DNA of 33,041 nt from an uncultured Pelagibacteraceae bacterium (GTDB lineage Bacteria; Pseudomonadota; Alphaproteobacteria; Pelagibacterales; Pelagibacteraceae): assembly GCA_902535625.1 (NCBI GenBank), contig CACAUA010000010.1:1-33041 (forward strand), read 5' to 3'. The notes below the pieces were generated by a model. The model did no database searches, was not told where the DNA came from, and saw only the letters and a list, made by a program, of their open reading frames with translations. The position numbers and the translations under genes were made by a program. Of this stretch, positions 24,324-32,786 are shown in pieces; the stretch's first letter is position 1, and the number at the start of each line of letters is the position of its first letter.

Positions 24324-25361
24324 TTATCTAGGAATTACAGAAACATCGTTATCCCATTTGGATAACAAACTCGCTCTTGTACTTTTATCTCCATAAACTT
24401 TAAAATTATAATCAATTAAGTTTATTGTTGATAAGTCTGGAGCATCAGGATCAGCTTTTGCTTTAGTATTAGATGGCACTTGCAAAGATTTTCCTGAAGT
24501 GAAAACCATAGTTTGAATAGCAGGACTTAAAGCCCAGTCATAAAACTTTTTAGCTTCCTTCATATTTCTTGCACCTGCAATAATACTCATAGATCCAACT
24601 TCATAACCAGTTCCTTCAGCAGGAGAGACCGTAACAACCGGCAAACCTTTTTTTGTTTGTTTCACACCATCATGTTGGAAACAAATACCAATTAAGTTTT
24701 CACCTCTACCAGTTGCCTTAATTGGTGCAGAACCAGATTTAGTATATGTATTTATGTTTGCATGAAGTTTTTTCATGTAATCCCAACCTTTATCTTCTCC
24801 AAATATTTGAAGAATAGTGGCTAAGGTAGTGTAAGCAGTTCCAGATGAGTTTGGATTTGCTACTTGTATTTCACCTTTATATATTGGTTTTGTTAAATCC
24901 ATCCATGATTTTGGAGCTGGAAGACCTTTTTTTGCTAAAAGATCTTTGTTGTATCCAAAACCTAATGCACCAACATAAATTCCTACTGATTTAAAATCAG
25001 CATTTTTTGCTTGGTTCTGAGCTGCAGGTAATAAATCATTAAAATGAACAGATTTATATTTCTCAGTTAAATTTTCTTGTGCTGCAGTTAAATGTGGATC
25101 ACCTGTTCCACCAAACCAAACATCTCCTTTTGGATTTGATGCTTCTGCTTTTATTTTCGCAAAAGTTTCACCACTACTTGCTCTTGTCATAGCAACTTTT
25201 GTTCCAGTTTCTTTTTCATAAGCTTGTTCAAGCATTTCACAAACATCTATTTCAACGCTGCAATATAATGTTAGTTTTGCAGCTGAAGCTTTATTTGTAA
25301 TGCCGAAAAGTGTTAATGAAAGAACTAGAGCCATAGAAGCTACTTTAAGTATATTTTTCAT
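24324..25361 (-). CDS. ABC importer substrate-binding protein, AfuA-like (not typical iron-binding)
   Basis: A 345-residue periplasmic binding protein with a signal peptide (1-27, ASA). GDVWFGGTGDPHL (79-91), FGYNKDLLAKKGLP and NPNSSGTAYTTL place it in the FbpA/AfuA cluster. In FbpA iron transporters a tandem tyrosine binds iron; at the aligned place this protein has His230-Asp231 (CFQHDGV), with Glu249 further on (SPAEGTGYE). An HD...E arrangement is, from memory, that of AfuA, a sugar-phosphate binder. So iron is unlikely; a phosphorylated or phosphonate/sulfonate-type small organic anion is more plausible. GAGGG lies 7 bases before the start. First gene of a three-gene operon. Confidence 0.85.
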   Translation of the reverse strand: MKNILKVASMALVLSLTLFGITNKASAAKLTLYCSVEIDVCEMLEQAYEKETGTKVAMTRASSGETFAKIKAEASNPKGDVWFGGTGDPHLTAAQENLTEKYKSVHFNDLLPAAQNQAKNADFKSVGIYVGALGFGYNKDLLAKKGLPAPKSWMDLTKPIYKGEIQVANPNSSGTAYTTLATILQIFGEDKGWDYMKKLHANINTYTKSGSAPIKATGRGENLIGICFQHDGVKQTKKGLPVVTVSPAEGTGYEVGSMSIIAGARNMKEAKKFYDWALSPAIQTMVFTSGKSLQVPSNTKAKADPDAPDLSTINLIDYNFKVYGDKSTRASLLSKWDNDVSVIPR

Positions 25362-25511
25362 ATATCCCTCACTTTTTTATTAGTTAATGATAATAAATTT
25401 AAACTGCTAATGTTAATCTTTTGTTACTTCAAATTTAAAGATAATTTTAATAAATAAAAAAAATATTCAATTTATAGTTTAATTTTGAAATCAATTATGT
25501 TTACATAAATT

Positions 25512-26516
25512 ATGGACGAAAAAGAGCTTAAAAATTTAATTATTAAAATTTTTACTAATTTTAAATTAAGCAGAAAACACTCTATAGTTTGCGCAAATGC
25601 AATTATGAATGCAGAACTTGTAGGTGCGCCTTCACATGGATTGTCTCGTTTAAAAATGTACTGTGAAAGAATCTCAAAAAAAGTCATTAATCCGAGACCT
25701 AAAATTACTGTAAAAAATATATCAAAATCTATATCAATAATTGATGCTGATAATTCTATAGGTTTTGTTGCAGCAGATGAAGCAATTAAAAAAACAATAC
25801 AAAATGCAAAAAAAACAGGGATTGGGTTAGTTGCTGTAAAAAACAGCGGACATTATGGACTATCAGGGTATTACGTTGAGCAAGCGGTTAAAAAAAATTT
25901 AATAACATTTGCATTTACAAATGCTCCTCCAGCTATTGCGCCTTTCGGTGGAAAAAAATCAGTCTTTGGAACTAATCCAATATGTTTTGGAACTCAAACA
26001 AATAGTAAGGTTCCGTTTATACTGGATACATCAATGTCTATGATTAATAGAGGTAAAATTAGGATTGCAGAAAAGTTAGGAAAAAAAATACCATATGGCG
26101 TTGCTTTAAACAAATTTGGTAAACCAACTACAAATGCAAAAGAAGCTCTAGCTGGGGTACAACTTCCAATAGCTGGATTTAGAGGATCTGGATTAGCCTG
26201 GATGGTAGATATTTTAACTGGAGTATTTGTTGGAAGTAATCATGGTGGCAAAGTAAAAGACCCATTTGATGATTTCTCTGGGCCACAAAATATCGGTCAC
26301 TTATTTTTAGCATTTAAAGACAATCTATTTGTTAAAGATTATAAAAAAGAGATAAAAAAAAATATTAAAAGAATAAAAAAAATACCTAATTTAAAAGGAC
26401 AAAAAATCTTTTATCCTGGCGAGCAAAAGTTTTTAAGAACAAAAACAAACTCTAAAAAATCTATAAAAATTCCAAAAAATATTAAAAAGGATTTAGATAT
26501 TCTCTTAGCTAGTTAA
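25512..26516 (+). CDS. Ldh2-family 2-hydroxyacid dehydrogenase (malate/lactate/sulfolactate type)
   Basis: A 334-residue NAD(P)-dependent oxidoreductase of the Ldh_2 family. SHGLSRL at 41-47, NSGHYGLSGYYVEQA from 111 with His114 as probable catalytic residue, FGTNPICFGT, and GFRGSGLAWMVDILTG are family motifs. Members act on malate, lactate, ureidoglycolate, delta-1-piperideine-2-carboxylate and (R)-sulfolactate (ComC). Given hpsN 3 kb away, ComC-like sulfolactate oxidation is a possibility but not shown. The C-terminal 60 residues are very lysine-rich. It is divergent from the AfuA-like operon, separated by 150 AT-rich bases without a visible feature, and overlaps the next convergent gene by 4 bases. 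Confidence 0.86.
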   Translation: MDEKELKNLIIKIFTNFKLSRKHSIVCANAIMNAELVGAPSHGLSRLKMYCERISKKVINPRPKITVKNISKSISIIDADNSIGFVAADEAIKKTIQNAKKTGIGLVAVKNSGHYGLSGYYVEQAVKKNLITFAFTNAPPAIAPFGGKKSVFGTNPICFGTQTNSKVPFILDTSMSMINRGKIRIAEKLGKKIPYGVALNKFGKPTTNAKEALAGVQLPIAGFRGSGLAWMVDILTGVFVGSNHGGKVKDPFDDFSGPQNIGHLFLAFKDNLFVKDYKKEIKKNIKRIKKIPNLKGQKIFYPGEQKFLRTKTNSKKSIKIPKNIKKDLDILLAS

Positions 26517-26719
26517 CCTGCAAAATAACCTAGTATTCCGATAGATAAACAGACTGAAAGTATTATTATTTTTGACTGAAGTGCCTCTTTTTTCTTTTCA
26601 GTGATTACTCGTTTCTTTAGAACATCTATATTTACTTTACGAGGGGACATTCGAATTACTCTCTGTTTTTTTTCAGGTATTTCAATATTAGATGTTCTGT
26701 TTAAGCTTTCAGTACTCAT
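26513..26719 (-). CDS. small tail-anchored membrane protein
   Basis: A 68-residue protein with a polar, basic N-terminal part (RVIRMSPRKVNIDVLKKRV) and one C-terminal hydrophobic helix (residues 50-67, IIILSVCLSIGILGYFAG). It would sit in the inner membrane with its soluble part in the cytoplasm. No family recognised and no clear ribosome-binding site. It ends in a 4-base overlap with the Ldh2 gene and lies upstream, divergently, of the duplicated regulator at 26820. Confidence 0.5.
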   Translation of the reverse strand: MSTESLNRTSNIEIPEKKQRVIRMSPRKVNIDVLKKRVITEKKKEALQSKIIILSVCLSIGILGYFAG

Positions 26720-26762
26720 TAAATTATTAAATCATATAGTAAAAAATTTTACAGAATTTAAC

Positions 26763-26809
26763 TGTTCAAAATGGGTTGACTCAAGTTTTAAAATTGTTCA
26801 AATTGGGTT
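26763..26809 (+). promoter_or_regulatory. 15-bp direct repeat upstream of the duplicated regulator, probable operator
   Basis: TGTTCAAAATGGGTT (26763-26777) and TGTTCAAATTGGGTT (26795-26809) match at 14 of 15 positions with a 32-bp period, about three helical turns, ending 10 bases before the ATG at 26820. The first copy is part of TCAA-N6-TTGA. Position and spacing suggest autoregulation by the gene product, which itself has two winged-helix domains. Confidence 0.55.
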
Positions 26810-26819
26810 TTGATACATT

Positions 26820-27782
26820 ATGAAGCAGCTACCAAGTGTAAATTCTGAACTAGATGATGAACTGATCGATAAAATTTTCAAAAATCATTTTGATATTTTA
26901 AGTCCTTTTTTTTTAAAACTTATGTCTGAATGGACAATCGGTGCTTATAAAGTGTTTAAAGATATAGATACTTACACGATTTTAATTTATTTGATTAGTA
27001 AGCAGTTTGATTTTTACAGGCGAAATAATTTAAATATTTCTTTTAATAATTTTTATAAGGATAAAACATTAGAGATTGAGAAAATTAACCTTATAAGAAT
27101 ATCAAAGGATCTTAAAATACCAAAAGAAAGTGTCAGAAGAAAAGTTATATCCCTGGAAAAAAAGGGAATAATTAAAAAAAAGGGCAAGAAGATTACAATA
27201 GATAGAAGTGCTTACAATTCAACACAGCCAAATGATACATTAAAAAATATATGCACACTTTTATCAGTTTTTAGTCAAATTTTAAAAGAAGAAAAAGTTA
27301 TAAAAAACGAAATGACCAGTAATGAAATTAATAACTTAATAAAACATAATTTCTCATTTTGCTGGTATCAATTTTATAAATTTTTATTCCCGTACTGCTT
27401 AAGGTGGAAAAATTATTTTGGTGATATGGAAATATTTACTATTTTAGCAACTATAATTTTGAATAATAATTCAAAAATTGGAAGGCAACTTAAAGGAGTT
27501 GATAGTTATTTAGATAAATGGAGAGATAAAATTATTAATAAAAAAATAAAAGGAATTAATGCAATGTCTATTTCTGAAATAACAGGAATACCAAGACCAA
27601 CAGTAGTAAGAAAAATCAAGAAATTAACTAAAAATAAATTTATTTCTTTAGACAAAAATAAATTGATAAATTTTGATGTCAGCAAACAAAATTTTAAAGA
27701 TATGTCGATAATCCAAGATGAAAATTTAAAATCAATAAATGTTTTTATAAAAAGAACCTACAATCAAATAAATCTTAATTAG
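26820..27782 (+). CDS. putative transcriptional regulator with two tandem winged-helix units
   Basis: A 320-residue protein built from two similar halves of about 155 residues. Each has a helical part (KDIDTYTILIYLIS at 47-60; GDMEIFTILATIIL at 201-214) followed by a winged helix-turn-helix (ISKDLKIPKESVRRKVISLE from 94; ISEITGIPRPTVVRKIKKLT from 251). The helix-turn-helix parts resemble MarR or GntR-like DNA-binding domains, but no full family is recognised. Two DNA-binding units in one chain could occupy the two copies of the repeat at 26763-26809. Its last 8 bases overlap the convergent BASS transporter gene. Confidence 0.7.
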   Translation: MKQLPSVNSELDDELIDKIFKNHFDILSPFFLKLMSEWTIGAYKVFKDIDTYTILIYLISKQFDFYRRNNLNISFNNFYKDKTLEIEKINLIRISKDLKIPKESVRRKVISLEKKGIIKKKGKKITIDRSAYNSTQPNDTLKNICTLLSVFSQILKEEKVIKNEMTSNEINNLIKHNFSFCWYQFYKFLFPYCLRWKNYFGDMEIFTILATIILNNNSKIGRQLKGVDSYLDKWRDKIINKKIKGINAMSISEITGIPRPTVVRKIKKLTKNKFISLDKNKLINFDVSKQNFKDMSIIQDENLKSINVFIKRTYNQINLN

Positions 27783-28623
27783 AATTTTTAAGAATATATA
27801 TAAATATAAATCCAGTTATATACATTATTAATGCGTAAGCAGCTGTTGGAACCATGTAAGCGACATCATTGAAAATTTGTGTTGCTACAAATACAGCTAA
27901 AGTTCCATTTTGTAATCCACATTCTAAAGAAATGCATTTTCTCTGTGGTATTCCAGTTGCAAAACCTTTTGCAATATAAAATGACAAAGTCATCATGACT
28001 ACGTTTAATATTAAAACAGCTAAACCTGCTTGACCTAAGTATGATATTATATTTTCTCTTTCCTCAATCCATATTGCTGCAAATACAACAATAAATAAAA
28101 TACCTGTAATTCTATTTACAATATTAATATTAGAGGAAATAAAGTTTTCAGCGAATCTTCTAATTATCATTCCTAGAATTACTGGCACAGATACAACTAG
28201 TGCCATTTTAAGAGCAATACCAGTCATTGTAATATCTGAGGATAAATCAGTTACACCTAATAATTTTGCTGAAGTAAAAACAATAAATGGAACAGAAAAA
28301 ATACTAATTAAACTACCTATTGCTGTTAACGAAATAGATAATGCAACATCTCCATTCGCAAATTTTGTTAAAACATTTGATGTTACTCCTCCAGGAGCTG
28401 CAGCAATAATCATTAATCCTAATGCTAATTCAACTGGTAATCTTAATATTAAAAGTAAAATATAAGCGACGATTGGGAGAAGGATTAATTGACAAATTAT
28501 TCCGACTGTAAAATCTTTTGGATTATTTATTACTCTTAAAAAATCTCTAGTTGATAAGCCCAATCCAAGACCTAACATTATAAGGGCTAACGCTATAGGT
28601 GCAATTTTTGTAACTATCTCCAT
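27775..28623 (-). CDS. BASS-family (bile acid:sodium symporter-like) transporter
   Basis: A 282-residue membrane protein with nine or ten hydrophobic segments. AAPGGVTSNVLTKFANGDVA near residue 75 and LECGLQNGTLAVFVATQIF near 230 are the two signature stretches of this family, which carries organic anions with sodium. Bacterial members take up pyruvate, pantothenate, bile acids and other acids; the substrate here is unknown. It is divergent from the phosphate acyltransferase with 84 bases between starts. TGTTCAA, the first half of the repeat at 26763, recurs at 28628-28634 just upstream of this gene. Confidence 0.88.
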   Translation of the reverse strand: MEIVTKIAPIALALIMLGLGLGLSTRDFLRVINNPKDFTVGIICQLILLPIVAYILLLILRLPVELALGLMIIAAAPGGVTSNVLTKFANGDVALSISLTAIGSLISIFSVPFIVFTSAKLLGVTDLSSDITMTGIALKMALVVSVPVILGMIIRRFAENFISSNINIVNRITGILFIVVFAAIWIEERENIISYLGQAGLAVLILNVVMMTLSFYIAKGFATGIPQRKCISLECGLQNGTLAVFVATQIFNDVAYMVPTAAYALIMYITGFIFIYILKNSN

Positions 28624-28707
28624 CGTTTGTTCAATTTTAAACTATTTTTATATCGAACGTAATAAAAAATATTGATATTTAGAACCATAACAAATATTTA
28701 AACTCAT

Positions 28708-29619
28708 ATGTTATCTGATAAATCCACAGTTTGTCCTGTAAATCTACTTAATATAGCTCATCAAAAAAGAGGTGTAAAAGCAGCCATTGTAAATGCAGGT
28801 AAAAAATTACCAATGATGTCAGTAATGGATGCTGTCTCTGAAAAATTGATCACCCCAATATTAATAGGTGATAAACAAAAAATACAAGAATGCGCAGATG
28901 AACTTAAATTTGATATATCAAATTTTGAAATAATTAATGAGCCAGTTGAAAATAATACAGCTGGAATTGCAACCAAACTTGCATCGGAAGATAAAGTAAA
29001 AATTATAGTAAAAGGACATATTCATACTGATATATTGATGAAAGAAGTTCTTAGAAGAGAATATAAATTAATTGGAAAAACAAGACTAAGTCATATTTGG
29101 CATATGACATTACAAAAAGATGATAAACCATTAATCATAACTGATGGAGCATTGAATGTTTCTCCTAACCTAAAAACTAAAATGCATATTTTAAAAAATG
29201 TTATAGATTTTAGTCATAGAATTAATATTCCAAGACCAAAAATTTCTATCCTTTCAGCGACAGAAGAAGTTATTGATAGTGTACAGAGTTCGGTTGAAGC
29301 TAAAGAATTAACTGAATTGGCAAGTAAAGAAAATTTTAATGCTGATATTTTTGGACCCTTGGCATTTGACAATAGTATTTCAAAAAAATCTGCTTCTATT
29401 AAGGGAATTGAGAATATAGTTGCTGGGGAAGCTGATGTATTATTAGTTCCAAATGTCGAAACTGGAAATGCGCTTGTAAAAATGATGATTTATTTTATGG
29501 GAGCATGTGCAGCAGGCGTAGTTGTTGGAGGTAAAGTACCTGTTGTTATAACAAGTAGATCAGATGATGCGACAGCAAGACTTGCTTCTATAGCTGCAGC
29601 CGTTGTTGCTTTAGATTAA
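28708..29619 (+). CDS. phosphate acetyl/butyryltransferase (PTA_PTB family)
   Basis: A 303-residue cytoplasmic enzyme of the PTA_PTB family that moves an acyl group between CoA and phosphate. VKGHIHTDILMKEVLRRE near 104-121, ITDGALNVSPNL near 149, NADIFGPLAFDNSIS and VPNVETGNALVKMM are family elements. The short form resembles Ptb and the C-terminal half of enoyl-CoA hydratase/Pta fusions. In sulfonate pathways a Pta converts acetyl phosphate made by Xsc into acetyl-CoA, but no xsc is seen here. An acetate kinase gene is also not in view. hpsN follows 59 bases later on the same strand. Confidence 0.88.
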   Translation: MLSDKSTVCPVNLLNIAHQKRGVKAAIVNAGKKLPMMSVMDAVSEKLITPILIGDKQKIQECADELKFDISNFEIINEPVENNTAGIATKLASEDKVKIIVKGHIHTDILMKEVLRREYKLIGKTRLSHIWHMTLQKDDKPLIITDGALNVSPNLKTKMHILKNVIDFSHRINIPRPKISILSATEEVIDSVQSSVEAKELTELASKENFNADIFGPLAFDNSISKKSASIKGIENIVAGEADVLLVPNVETGNALVKMMIYFMGACAAGVVVGGKVPVVITSRSDDATARLASIAAAVVALD

Positions 29620-29678
29620 ACTTCTATTGAATAAACATCTTATATAATTTAAACATTTGTAAAATTAGAGAAAAAATA

Positions 29679-30965
29679 ATGGCAATTACTTATATAAAAA
29701 AAGCTGAAAAAACTGCATTTACAGGAGAAGATGAAACAAGAACTAAGGTAAGTTCTATTTTAAAAGATTTAGAAAAAACTAAAGATCAAGGTGTTAAAGA
29801 TATTTTAAAAAAATTTGATAATTATGAAGGTGATATAATTGTTAGCAAAGAAAAAATTGAGGAAATAAATAAAACTTTAGATCAGAAGATTAAAGATGAT
29901 ATTCAGTTCTCTCATGAAAGAGTAAGGAAGTTTGCAGAACATCAACTAGAAAATCTTGGAAAAGACTCAGAAGTTGAATTATCGCCTGGTTTAATAGCAG
30001 GGCAAAAATTAATACCTGTAAATACCGTTGGGTGTTACGTGCCCGGTGGAAGATATAACAATATCGCCTCTGCTATAATGAGTGTGACAACTGCAAAAGT
30101 TGCTGGAGTAAAAAATGTAATTGCAACAAGTCCGCCGAAAGATTCAAATGGTGCTAACCCAATTATAATTTATACAGCTAACCTTTGTGGTGCAGATGTA
30201 ATTATGAACATTGGCGGTATAGGAGCAATTGGTGCGCTTGCATATGGTTGCTTTGGTAATCCAGAAGTAGATATGATTGTTGGACCTGGAAATAAATTTG
30301 TAGCAGAGTCTAAAAGGATTTTATTTGGAAAAGTTGGAATTGATTTATTTGCAGGACCAACCGAAATAGGCATTATTGCAGATCATACAGCTGACAAAGA
30401 AATAATCGCTTATGATTTAGTTGGACAGGCTGAACATGGTCCTGACTCTCCAGCTTGGCTTTACACTACTGATAAATCTTTATGTGATTATGTTATGAAA
30501 AGAGTTCCAGAAATTATTCAAGAACTACCTGAACATAACAGAAATAATGCTGATGCTGCATGGAGAGATTATGGAGAAGTAATTATGTGTGATACCAAAG
30601 AAGAAATGATGAAAGTGAGTGATGAATATGCACCAGAACATTTAGAGGTTCAAGCTGAAGACTTAGACTGGTATTTAAAAAATCTTAAAAATTATGGTTC
30701 TTTATTTTTAGGTGAGGAAACAACAGTTGCGTATGGAGATAAATGCTCTGGACCAAATCATATTCTACCAACAAAAGGTGCAGGAAAATATACTGGAGGC
30801 TTATACGTTGGAAAATTTATAAAAACAGTCACTTACCAAAAAATGAATAAAGAATCTAACAAAGAAGTTGGTGCTGCAGCGGCTAGAATTTCTAGATATG
30901 AAGGTATGGAAGCTCATGCTAGAACTGGTGATGTAAGACTTCGAAAATATGGTTTTTCAAATTAG
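29679..30965 (+). CDS. hpsN: HisD-family dehydrogenase, probably sulfopropanediol 3-dehydrogenase HpsN
   Basis: A 428-residue zinc enzyme of the histidinol dehydrogenase family. The zinc ligands align as Q250 and H253 (GQAEHG), D354 and H413 (EAHART), with the catalytic pair E319-H320 (APEHLEV). VGCYVPGGRYNNIASA, the AWRDYGEVIMCDT stretch and GPNHILPTKGAGKYTGGL resemble HpsN, which oxidises (R)-2,3-dihydroxypropane-1-sulfonate to sulfolactate with two NAD, more than true HisD. There is no other histidine-biosynthesis gene nearby, whereas taurine genes and an Ldh2 dehydrogenase are. The substrate is inferred from these similarities; a different C3 alcohol is possible. Likely cotranscribed with the phosphate acyltransferase. 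Confidence 0.83.
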   Translation: MAITYIKKAEKTAFTGEDETRTKVSSILKDLEKTKDQGVKDILKKFDNYEGDIIVSKEKIEEINKTLDQKIKDDIQFSHERVRKFAEHQLENLGKDSEVELSPGLIAGQKLIPVNTVGCYVPGGRYNNIASAIMSVTTAKVAGVKNVIATSPPKDSNGANPIIIYTANLCGADVIMNIGGIGAIGALAYGCFGNPEVDMIVGPGNKFVAESKRILFGKVGIDLFAGPTEIGIIADHTADKEIIAYDLVGQAEHGPDSPAWLYTTDKSLCDYVMKRVPEIIQELPEHNRNNADAAWRDYGEVIMCDTKEEMMKVSDEYAPEHLEVQAEDLDWYLKNLKNYGSLFLGEETTVAYGDKCSGPNHILPTKGAGKYTGGLYVGKFIKTVTYQKMNKESNKEVGAAAARISRYEGMEAHARTGDVRLRKYGFSN

Positions 30966-30978
30966 AGAACTTTAGTTT

Positions 30979-32055
30979 TCAAGATTTAAAAATATCAATT
31001 CCGATCTGACTTAATATATGCGCTAGATCTATCGGTACCCAATTTTCTCTGATTTTTCCCTCATCATGATGATAAAAATCCATAACTCTCATAGTTACTT
31101 TATTTTTATTTGAATTATATCCTAGCCAATCATTTGAATCATACACTGCTTGTATACTGTGCCATCCAGCAGTAAGTGAAAATTTACCATCTCCTAATTC
31201 ACAATAATGTCCTAATTCCCAGTAATTTCTTTCTTTAAATGTTTTTCTAAAAGGAAGTTGATGATGATCAATGAAACCTTCCAAAGAGCGTGCTGTTCCT
31301 ATACCGCTAGGTCCATACCAAATCATTTTTTCATGCCAAAAATCTTTTTGTGGGTGATTAATAAGTTTTTCTTTTAAATCAGAGTCAGATGATGCTTCTA
31401 ATTCTGGTTTAATATTTAAACTTCTTTGCATAGTAAGAGATTGATCTAGAGTGGCTTTTGAAACATCTAAATTGTTTTCGTAAAAATTTACACCATCTGT
31501 ATTTATTGGTGTCATCCAAATGCCCTCATACCCTCTTGAAGGATTTATTGGAAACTTCCCTATTTGATTTAGAAAATTTATTGTGTCGATTAAAATGTGA
31601 CTTTCAATAATTTTATCGTTTTTTAATTCGTGTATCTCACAGCATCTTAAATTTACCATTTTAAAATTTGGCTCTACATTTAGCCATTTCTTTTTAAAAA
31701 TTCCTGATAAGGTAGATATTGTTCCAACTTGAAATTTATCTCTAAAGGCTCCGCCTATAACGAGTTGTTCTCTTCTCTCTAAATCAGGAAACGCATCAAA
31801 AAGTGGGGTCCAAAATTTATCCCTAAAATTAGACAAACCTTTAAATTCATTTAATGGAAAAAAACATTTAATATTTACATCTTCGCTAAAATATTTGCTT
31901 AAATTTTCTTCTATTTTAGATGGTCCAAGCTTGTAAATATTGTTCAAATAATTTCTAACTATTTGTTTATTTTGTTTATTTTCTTCAGCTGTGATTTTTA
32001 ATTCTTGAAAATTATTTTGATTTTTAAGTCCTGTATCAAATTGTTCTATTTGCAT
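30979..32055 (-). CDS. protein of two tandem SnoaL-like (NTF2-fold) domains
   Basis: About 358 residues made of two related halves. The first (about residues 28-165) ends LRCCEIHELKNDKIIESHIL with IDTINFLNQIG; the second (about 225-355) ends MRVMDFYHHDEGKIRENWVP with IDLAHILSQIG, an obvious internal duplication. The pattern is that of SnoaL-like polyketide-cyclase/ester-cyclase proteins, small cone-shaped barrels that act on or bind hydrophobic small molecules. I chose the ATG at 32053-32055 (MQIEQFDTGL); an upstream ATG at 32115 would overlap the divergent cupin gene. No signal peptide. Its substrate is unknown; convergent with hpsN with 13 bases between stops. Confidence 0.75.
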   Translation of the reverse strand: MQIEQFDTGLKNQNNFQELKITAEENKQNKQIVRNYLNNIYKLGPSKIEENLSKYFSEDVNIKCFFPLNEFKGLSNFRDKFWTPLFDAFPDLERREQLVIGGAFRDKFQVGTISTLSGIFKKKWLNVEPNFKMVNLRCCEIHELKNDKIIESHILIDTINFLNQIGKFPINPSRGYEGIWMTPINTDGVNFYENNLDVSKATLDQSLTMQRSLNIKPELEASSDSDLKEKLINHPQKDFWHEKMIWYGPSGIGTARSLEGFIDHHQLPFRKTFKERNYWELGHYCELGDGKFSLTAGWHSIQAVYDSNDWLGYNSNKNKVTMRVMDFYHHDEGKIRENWVPIDLAHILSQIGIDIFKS

Positions 32056-32096
32056 AAATTGCAATTTATATTTAAATAGAGATAAATAACAAGAAT

Positions 32097-32786
32097 ATGA
32101 TTGATAGATTAGCAAAATTTAATGAGCTCGTTCCAAGTAGCCTTCCTTTTGTAGAGGGTAGATTAGAAGGTCATAAAGAAAGAAAAAATTATACAATTAT
32201 TGGACGTGGAGTTGCTGAAGATACCAAACAACTAATAAAAATACAGTCTTTACATGGGTATAATTTAGGAGCAGTGAGTGCTATGCCAAAAAATGGATCT
32301 GGTCTTCATAGTCATACTACGGCTGAAGTATTTGTAATTTACTCAGGTAAATGGAGATTTTATTGGGGTGCTGATGGAAAACAAGAAACAATATTAGAAG
32401 CTGGCGATATAATTTCAATGCCTACAAATATGTTCAGAGCATTTGAAAATGTTGGAGATAAAGAAAGTTTGATGTTTGTTGTATTAGGCGGAGATGATCC
32501 TGGTATAATAACATGGGTTCCAGAAATTTTAAAAAAGGCAAAAGAGACCGGTATGGCATTGCTTGATGATAATTCGTTAATAGATTTAAAAAAGGTTGAA
32601 GTGCCTAACGGTAGAAAGATGATAGAGCCTATAACTCAAGATGAATTAGAAAGATTTGATAATTATTTGCCAGAAGAATTAGAAAAAAATATTTATAGAA
32701 ATAAACAAAACAATATTAGCGATGAAGTTAATGGTATTAAATTATATCAAGTATTAGGAAACAAATTTAATAAAAAAAACTTATGA
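32097..32786 (+). CDS. cupin-domain protein, first frame of an apparently frameshifted bicupin
   Basis: A 229-residue frame with a clear cupin barrel at about 60-140: GSGLHSHTTAEVFVIYSGKWRFYWG holds metal-ligand type HSH and E, and GDIISMPTNMFRAFENVG is the second motif. Cupins of this kind are often dioxygenases, isomerases or sugar-binding enzymes. After the barrel comes about 80 residues of linker (YQVLGNKFN at the end) and then a stop at 32784-32786 directly behind a run of eight A (32772-32779). The next frame continues the protein as a second cupin barrel, so this product is probably only the first two thirds of the intended one. Divergent from the SnoaL-tandem gene, with 41 bases between the chosen starts. 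Confidence 0.82.
   Translation: MIDRLAKFNELVPSSLPFVEGRLEGHKERKNYTIIGRGVAEDTKQLIKIQSLHGYNLGAVSAMPKNGSGLHSHTTAEVFVIYSGKWRFYWGADGKQETILEAGDIISMPTNMFRAFENVGDKESLMFVVLGGDDPGIITWVPEILKKAKETGMALLDDNSLIDLKKVEVPNGRKMIEPITQDELERFDNYLPEELEKNIYRNKQNNISDEVNGIKLYQVLGNKFNKKNL

Noticed and set aside
21061..25361. Iron(III) transporter as the label of the three-gene ABC operon
   Set aside because: The binding protein lacks the tandem tyrosines expected of ferric binders; the substrate is left open.
32056..32115. 20-residue N-terminal extension of the SnoaL-tandem protein
   Set aside because: It overlaps the divergent cupin gene; the ATG at 32055 leaves a normal intergenic gap.
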